A stretch of DNA of 64,000 nucleotides, taken from NCBI RefSeq assembly GCF_041154455.1, contig NZ_AP028664.1:2977001-3041000 (forward strand), written 5' to 3'. A model generated the notes under the pieces. That model was not told the DNA's origin and did not search any database. It saw only the letters and a list, made by a program, of their open reading frames with translations. Positions 60,186 through 64,000 of this stretch are shown here, piece after piece (position 1 is the stretch's first letter; every line of letters begins with the position of its first letter). Position numbers and translations under genes: made by a program. This DNA is from Variovorax sp. V213 (GTDB lineage: Bacteria; Pseudomonadota; Gammaproteobacteria; Burkholderiales; Burkholderiaceae_C).

Positions 60186-61412
60186 TTAGCCGATGCGCCT
60201 GAGGCTCAGCGCAAACCGCAGGCCCGACGGCAGCGTGGCCGACGCCGATGTCTGAACGTCACTGTCTGCGTCTTGATCGAACGTCCATGCGCTTGGCAGC
60301 TCGTTGTCAGCACGAGTTCCAACAGGCTGCGCACTTTTGCGGAGGCGGTTTTCTTCACGCCGCATTTGAAGTTGTTGCTTGATCCAAGCGTCAACTTCGC
60401 CCGATGGTAGCCGCCCGTCACTGCTGACCGTGCGCTTGATAAAGTCGGTCAAGCTTCTCGGAACGTCGATCGTCAACTCGGTGATGAACGCCCCGCGCTC
60501 TTCAGGGGTGTTGTCGGTCGCGCGGTACTCAACGGATTTTCGCCAGCCAAGATCGCCTTCGACGTAGCCGTTGAAGGCGATCTCGCCGCTCTCGATTTGC
60601 AGAACGCGCGCGATCTCCTCCGCGACGAGATCGCCGCCATCTACTGCCGTCGCGCTTCCCCAAAGGCCGCACATCGCCAGCCCCTTCGCGAGCGATTGCC
60701 TTCTGACGGCCGAGGCAACGGTTTCCGGCGGCAAGGTCTCAAGCTGTCGAATACGCGGGTCCGGCTCAGGGTCAATAAAGAGAAGTTCCGCCGTTTCCTT
60801 GCTGCGCCATTGAGGAACAAAGATGCCCCCAACCATGCATGACTTGAAGAAGCCCGGAATTTTGGGTTTGAGGTTTCGCTTCTGGGCCTGGCCGTCCGCA
60901 ACCGCGGTGCGAAGATACTTGCGAGTTGATTGCGTGCCTTTGCACTCCAGCACATGCAATTGCCACGCCGAATCGACGGCGATCAAATCGGGGGACTTGG
61001 CGGGCCCGCGCTTCGGCTTTTTCTTGTAGGTGACCGAAGTCTTGAATATTGAGTCCAGTAAATAGCCCGTGTCTGCAAAGTCCTCGAACCCGTGCCGCTC
61101 GGCGAGAAAGTGGCAGGGAAAGCCGAGGCCGAAGTCATCGGACAGAATGGTTTTTTGATGCGGATCCAAGTCCGTCCAGCCAAGCCGAAGCCGCAGCCCG
61201 CGATGGCGGCGCGATATCGCTGCACCGTACCGAAGCCAAGCCCAGTAGGTCGACAGACTGAGGGGGCGATGCCGTGGTGGTGTCGTCAGATAGCCGGTTA
61301 CGAGCAAGCTATGAAGAACATTGCATTTCCACGAGGGCACCGAAGCCAGCCCTGGCAGGAACTGCTTGGTCCCGTAGCTTCGGTCAACGGTTACCTGAGC
61401 GACCTTGATCAC
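60186..61412 (-). CDS. PD-(D/E)xK nuclease-like protein
   Basis: 408 residues from a GTG start (MIKVAQVTVDRSYGTKQFLP) with AGGAGG 8 bases upstream, which is preferred over the longer frame to 61493. The motif SPDLIAVDSAWQLHVLECKG has Asp 142 and E-x-K at 156/158 with the hydrophobic strand between, as in PD-(D/E)xK restriction-type nucleases. The rest is of unknown family: an N-terminal helical domain and a C-terminal region with EERGAFITELTIDVPRSLTDFI. Paired with the HExxH protein. No methyltransferase or helicase is adjacent, so it is not an ordinary restriction enzyme. Confidence 0.75.
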   Translation of the reverse strand: MIKVAQVTVDRSYGTKQFLPGLASVPSWKCNVLHSLLVTGYLTTPPRHRPLSLSTYWAWLRYGAAISRRHRGLRLRLGWTDLDPHQKTILSDDFGLGFPCHFLAERHGFEDFADTGYLLDSIFKTSVTYKKKPKRGPAKSPDLIAVDSAWQLHVLECKGTQSTRKYLRTAVADGQAQKRNLKPKIPGFFKSCMVGGIFVPQWRSKETAELLFIDPEPDPRIRQLETLPPETVASAVRRQSLAKGLAMCGLWGSATAVDGGDLVAEEIARVLQIESGEIAFNGYVEGDLGWRKSVEYRATDNTPEERGAFITELTIDVPRSLTDFIKRTVSSDGRLPSGEVDAWIKQQLQMRREENRLRKSAQPVGTRADNELPSAWTFDQDADSDVQTSASATLPSGLRFALSLRRIG

Positions 61413-61611
61413 GGTTGTTCCTCCTACTGTTTTCTTAATTCGGAATTGTCCGTGAGTATGGGCGACGAGAGCCCGCGGGCCTAGACGGAACAAGCGTGGG
61501 CGAGCCCCTGCTGCCCGCTATCTGCTGATGCGATCTGGGTTGAAACCGGAAACCCTGAGGTGGGAGCACATCGGCGCCGGGGCCATCATGCTCGCGGGCG
61601 TCGCCAGTGCG

Positions 61612-62298
61612 TCAGGCTGCCACGTCATTCAGTGGCACAACAGCGTCGGTATTCGGCCGCCCACAGCGAGCGACGAAATTGCCCACGATGGGCTGTTCGG
61701 AATACAGCTCGCGCAACCTCCGCAGGCAGGATACGAAGTGAGCTCCGGAGGTGAGCACATCGTCGAACAGATAGATGATGTTGGGCGCGGCTTTCTCGCG
61801 CTCGTGGGCATCGAAGGAAAGGGACTCGTAGATTCTCTGCGGGGACGGACGTTGGGCCGACGTGTGACTGGCTGGAATGCTGCCGTCCGACACCAGCAGG
61901 TCGCGGATGTCGAGGTCAATCTTCGTGATCGCGCGGATACCCTGCAGCATCCTCGACATTCGATCGTCATGCAGTGGGTCGCCTGCCCGCTTGGAAGGAG
62001 GAACCGGGATGAGAACCGCGCCACGCTCATGGAGCAACTGCCACTTCCATAGTCCGGCGAATGCCTGGCTGGTTCGGTCGATCGCCGCCTGTTTGCGCCA
62101 CCAGTCATCTTTTCCCCGCCTATCCATGGGCTTCTTGAAGTTGGCGATCAGCTGATTCGTCTCGGAAAAATTCCACTTCCGGCCGCCTGTGTGTTCCCAA
62201 GGGGTGTACTCACCCCAGAAATAGCAGCGATGGTCCGGTTCCAAAAAATAATGCTGTGGCCGCTCGACGTCACCGACTTGCTGAAGGCGCTTTTGCAT
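61612..62298 (-). CDS. Phosphoribosyltransferase-domain protein (ShosT-like)
   Basis: 228 residues. The PRPP-binding motif NIIYLFDDVLTSGAHF (about residue 173) and GAVLIPVPPSKR (about 93) fit a ComF-type PRTase fold, but the N-terminal zinc finger of ComF is absent and is replaced by an aromatic-rich region (CYFWGEYTPWEHTGGRKW). Its ATG immediately follows the stop of the DprA-like gene. A PRTase paired with a DprA-like protein is the composition of the ShosTA toxin-antitoxin/anti-phage module, in which the PRTase is the toxin. The assignment to ShosT is by composition and remains unverified. Confidence 0.8.
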   Translation of the reverse strand: MQKRLQQVGDVERPQHYFLEPDHRCYFWGEYTPWEHTGGRKWNFSETNQLIANFKKPMDRRGKDDWWRKQAAIDRTSQAFAGLWKWQLLHERGAVLIPVPPSKRAGDPLHDDRMSRMLQGIRAITKIDLDIRDLLVSDGSIPASHTSAQRPSPQRIYESLSFDAHEREKAAPNIIYLFDDVLTSGAHFVSCLRRLRELYSEQPIVGNFVARCGRPNTDAVVPLNDVAA

Positions 62299-63186
62299 TT
62301 ACTCAAACGCCCCCACAAGGTCGCTGAACTCGCGAACACGGATCGCGCCCTGGCTTTCAAGTCGCGCAGGCCAGCGGATATCAGGATTGCGGAAGTTGTT
62401 GTCCAGAATAAACAGCTTGCGTCCTTGTTCGAGCGCCGCTTTGGCTTGAATTAGCGTTCCGGACGTTTCGGCAGCTTCGACGATGACAGTACCCTGTGTG
62501 AGCGCCGACATGGTCTTGTTCCGCTCTGGAAAAAACCCCCGGTTCCAGCGATAGTCCTGCCGCGCATATCGCAATACCGGCACTTGGCTCACGAGGAGGA
62601 ACCTGCGCGCGATTTCCTCCTGCAACTTCTCGTTCTCGCGCGGGTACACCTGCGAAATTGGAGTGCCGATCACCGCGATCGTCTCGCCGCCGCTGTCGAT
62701 GGCGGTGCGATGCGCAACCGTGTCTACGCCCTTGGCCAAGCCGGACACGATGGTGAATCCGTTTTCGACGAGGAGCTTCACCAAGCGTTTGGTGCGGTTG
62801 ATTCCCTCCGGAGTGACGGCGCGCGTTCCGACGACGGCGATCCGTTTCGGGGATTCGGCCAGCTCCCAGGCGCCGCGGTAATACAAGACGTCGATTGGGT
62901 CGGCGGCATCGCGTAGCGGCTCGGGATACTCGTGAGCCCCGTGGACACGGACGCCGACGTCGCGCAAGCCCTTCTTCTCGAACTCCGCGAGGACTTCGCG
63001 GGCCGCGCTCAAAGCCTCGGCCTCGCCCACAAGGTCCGAGGGCAGAGCGTCAGGCTGCCGTTGAAACAGCTCAGCGATCCGCTTCACCGTGGCGTCGGGC
63101 TGCAACCATAGGTGCTCGTACGCACCCATCTCCAAGCCGGCGTCCACCGGCTTCCCATGGAGAAAGTTAGCAACATGAATGTTCAC
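62299..63186 (-). CDS. DprA/Smf-family protein (ShosA-like)
   Basis: 295 residues from a GTG (MNIHVANFLHG) with GAGG 5 bases upstream; in-frame ATGs at 63237 and 63261 are alternatives, but the extra residues do not fit the family. The Rossmann-type DprA core is complete: KRIAVVGTRAVTPEG, TIVSGLAKGVDTVAHRTAID, FFPERNKTMSALTQGTVIVEA and TLIQAKAALEQGRKLF. Chromosomal DprA loads RecA on incoming DNA. The paired PRTase and defence-like neighbours suggest the ShosA antitoxin-type role here. Confidence 0.85.
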   Translation of the reverse strand: MNIHVANFLHGKPVDAGLEMGAYEHLWLQPDATVKRIAELFQRQPDALPSDLVGEAEALSAAREVLAEFEKKGLRDVGVRVHGAHEYPEPLRDAADPIDVLYYRGAWELAESPKRIAVVGTRAVTPEGINRTKRLVKLLVENGFTIVSGLAKGVDTVAHRTAIDSGGETIAVIGTPISQVYPRENEKLQEEIARRFLLVSQVPVLRYARQDYRWNRGFFPERNKTMSALTQGTVIVEAAETSGTLIQAKAALEQGRKLFILDNNFRNPDIRWPARLESQGAIRVREFSDLVGAFE

Positions 63187-63403
63187 GCGGGCCTCGCAGG
63201 CGACACGGATTGGCCGGCGAATCCTACAGGGAAGCATGTGGCGCAGTCCGATACTGTACATAATACCAGTTCAATCATGTGATCCATGTCGCTATGCAAA
63301 CCCCGCGCGTTCTGACACCATGTAACAAGAAGATTACAGGCGGGAAAGTGGCAAAGAAGTTGGCAGTCGGTCTGTTCCGGTGGGGATTGCTCAAGGGCGT
63401 GTC
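63187..63403. promoter_or_regulatory. Divergent promoter region with extended -10-like sequence
   Basis: 217 bases between the divergent dprA-like gene and the unknown plus-strand gene. On the minus strand TGGTATTAT (63268-63260) resembles an extended -10 element; transcription from there would begin downstream of 63261, in agreement with the GTG start at 63186. No clear -35 is visible. Confidence 0.35.
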
Positions 63404-64000
63404 GTGACGGGATCGACCCTTGAATCCCTGGACGCACGACTGCACGCGCACTTCGGCGCGCTTGCCTCACTGAAGGGCGAGGCCGGCCATCCGGTTTTCG
63501 CACTCGAGCACGGGCTCGAACCGATCGAGCTCGAGAAGCTGCAGTGCGGACTGGAAGAACATGCGCAGGTGCAGCTGACGTCGCGCTTCTGGCTGTCCTG
63601 GGTCGTGCACGCCGCGGAACACGGATATACCTTCGAGGGACTTGAATTCTGGCCCTCGTTCGCCGCCAAGACGCCGGCTTGGGACAACTACAACCGGGTG
63701 CGCGACCTGCTGCGTTCCTGGTTCGTCAAGTTCAAGGCAACGTTCCGCGGCGCCCGGCCGAATGGACGTTGGGCCGCGAACTACAGGTACATCGCGTGGC
63801 CCATCACCCATGCATTGCTTCCCTCGGATCTGCAGTTCCGGTTGGCCGAATCGATGTATCAGATGCGATTCCGCCTCGGCGCCACCCGTGCGCTGACGCC
63901 CGCCAATGTGGGAAACCTGGTTGCCGCTCACACGCACCACGGCTCCGACCGGTACTGGAATTTCCTCGCGCAGAAGGAGCTGGTCGGTCGCATCGTGCTT
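63404..64000 (+). CDS. Large protein of unrecognised family, N-terminal part (runs off window)
   Basis: An open frame from a GTG at 63404 (MTGSTLESLDARLHAHFGAL) with AAGGG 7 bases upstream continues to the end of the window, giving 199 residues. Visible blocks: HPVFALEHGLEPIELEKLQ, SRFWLSWVVHAAEHGYTFEG with LEFWPSF and TPAWDNYNRVRDLLRSWFVKF, then YRYIAWPITHALLPSDLQF. The Trp/Tyr-rich, 'WPI.HA.LP.DLQ' pattern recalls N-termini of large defence-island proteins, but the family could not be named. An alternative GTG lies at 63380. Divergent from the ShosTA-like pair. Confidence 0.75.
   Translation, partial: MTGSTLESLDARLHAHFGALASLKGEAGHPVFALEHGLEPIELEKLQCGLEEHAQVQLTSRFWLSWVVHAAEHGYTFEGLEFWPSFAAKTPAWDNYNRVRDLLRSWFVKFKATFRGARPNGRWAANYRYIAWPITHALLPSDLQFRLAESMYQMRFRLGATRALTPANVGNLVAAHTHHGSDRYWNFLAQKELVGRIVL

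Overview
The window is high-GC DNA with gene content typical of a beta-proteobacterium of the Burkholderiales type. Most of it reads as one integrative and conjugative element (ICE) of the Tn4371/RP4-Trb kind. This rests on a co-linear minus-strand trb/traG block, a DUF3363-type relaxase with a TraF-like peptidase, a ParA/RepA module, and the usual ICE accessory families (DUF2274, DUF2840, DUF2285, DUF2958, DUF736, ParB, RadC). No integrase or att site is visible, so the ICE ends lie outside the window or were not recognised.

Layout. 1-3.2 kb: a truncated nitrilase and a GATase-1 gene (+), then an unknown minus-strand gene. 3.2-15.7 kb: the mating-pair formation operon, read traG > RHH regulator > trbB-C-D-E-J-K-L-F-G-I > DUF2274, most junctions being ATGA stop/start overlaps. 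trbG carries an in-frame amber codon, so this transfer apparatus may be defective. 15.7-18.1 kb: a spacer with a (GCCGTT)6 microsatellite, a stand-alone receiver protein, a decayed second copy of the 5' end of traG, and a TraR-like LysR regulator. 18.3-38.8 kb: a catabolic cargo island holding an exported intradiol-type dioxygenase, cyclase, fumarylacetoacetase, GST, PDC-hydrolase-like amidohydrolase, carboxymuconolactone-decarboxylase-like protein, acyl-CoA dehydrogenase, two CaiB-type CoA-transferases, two enoyl-CoA hydratases, two Bug-type binding proteins, a porin, and LysR and IclR regulators. It suggests uptake and CoA-linked breakdown of an aromatic or cyclic acid of unknown identity. 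An IS5-family relic lies inside it and an IS110-family relic at its right edge.

39.2-46 kb: relaxase, a nested inverted-repeat region (candidate oriT), traF, DUF2840, a small RHH protein, parA, three 23-bp-period iteron-like repeats, repA, an AlpA-like HTH protein and a DUF2285 gene. 46-58.7 kb: accessory ICE genes (H-NS, XRE, two DUF2958, DUF736, giant ParB, RadC) with a FlK-like thioesterase, a decayed panD, an intact IS3-family element (4-bp target duplication) and an intact IS66-family element (8-bp target duplication). Each IS splits an ORF that can be rebuilt in frame. Three minus-strand leaders (before parB, radC and one DUF2958 gene) share a structured element with compensatory changes, probably related to the known radC RNA motif.

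58.7-64 kb: a minus-strand cluster that looks like a defence island: a DprA-like protein, a phosphoribosyltransferase (together resembling ShosTA), a PD-(D/E)xK nuclease-like protein and an HExxH metallopeptidase-like protein. A large protein of unrecognised family is divergently encoded and runs off the window. The nuclease/metallopeptidase pair is the best candidate for something undescribed.
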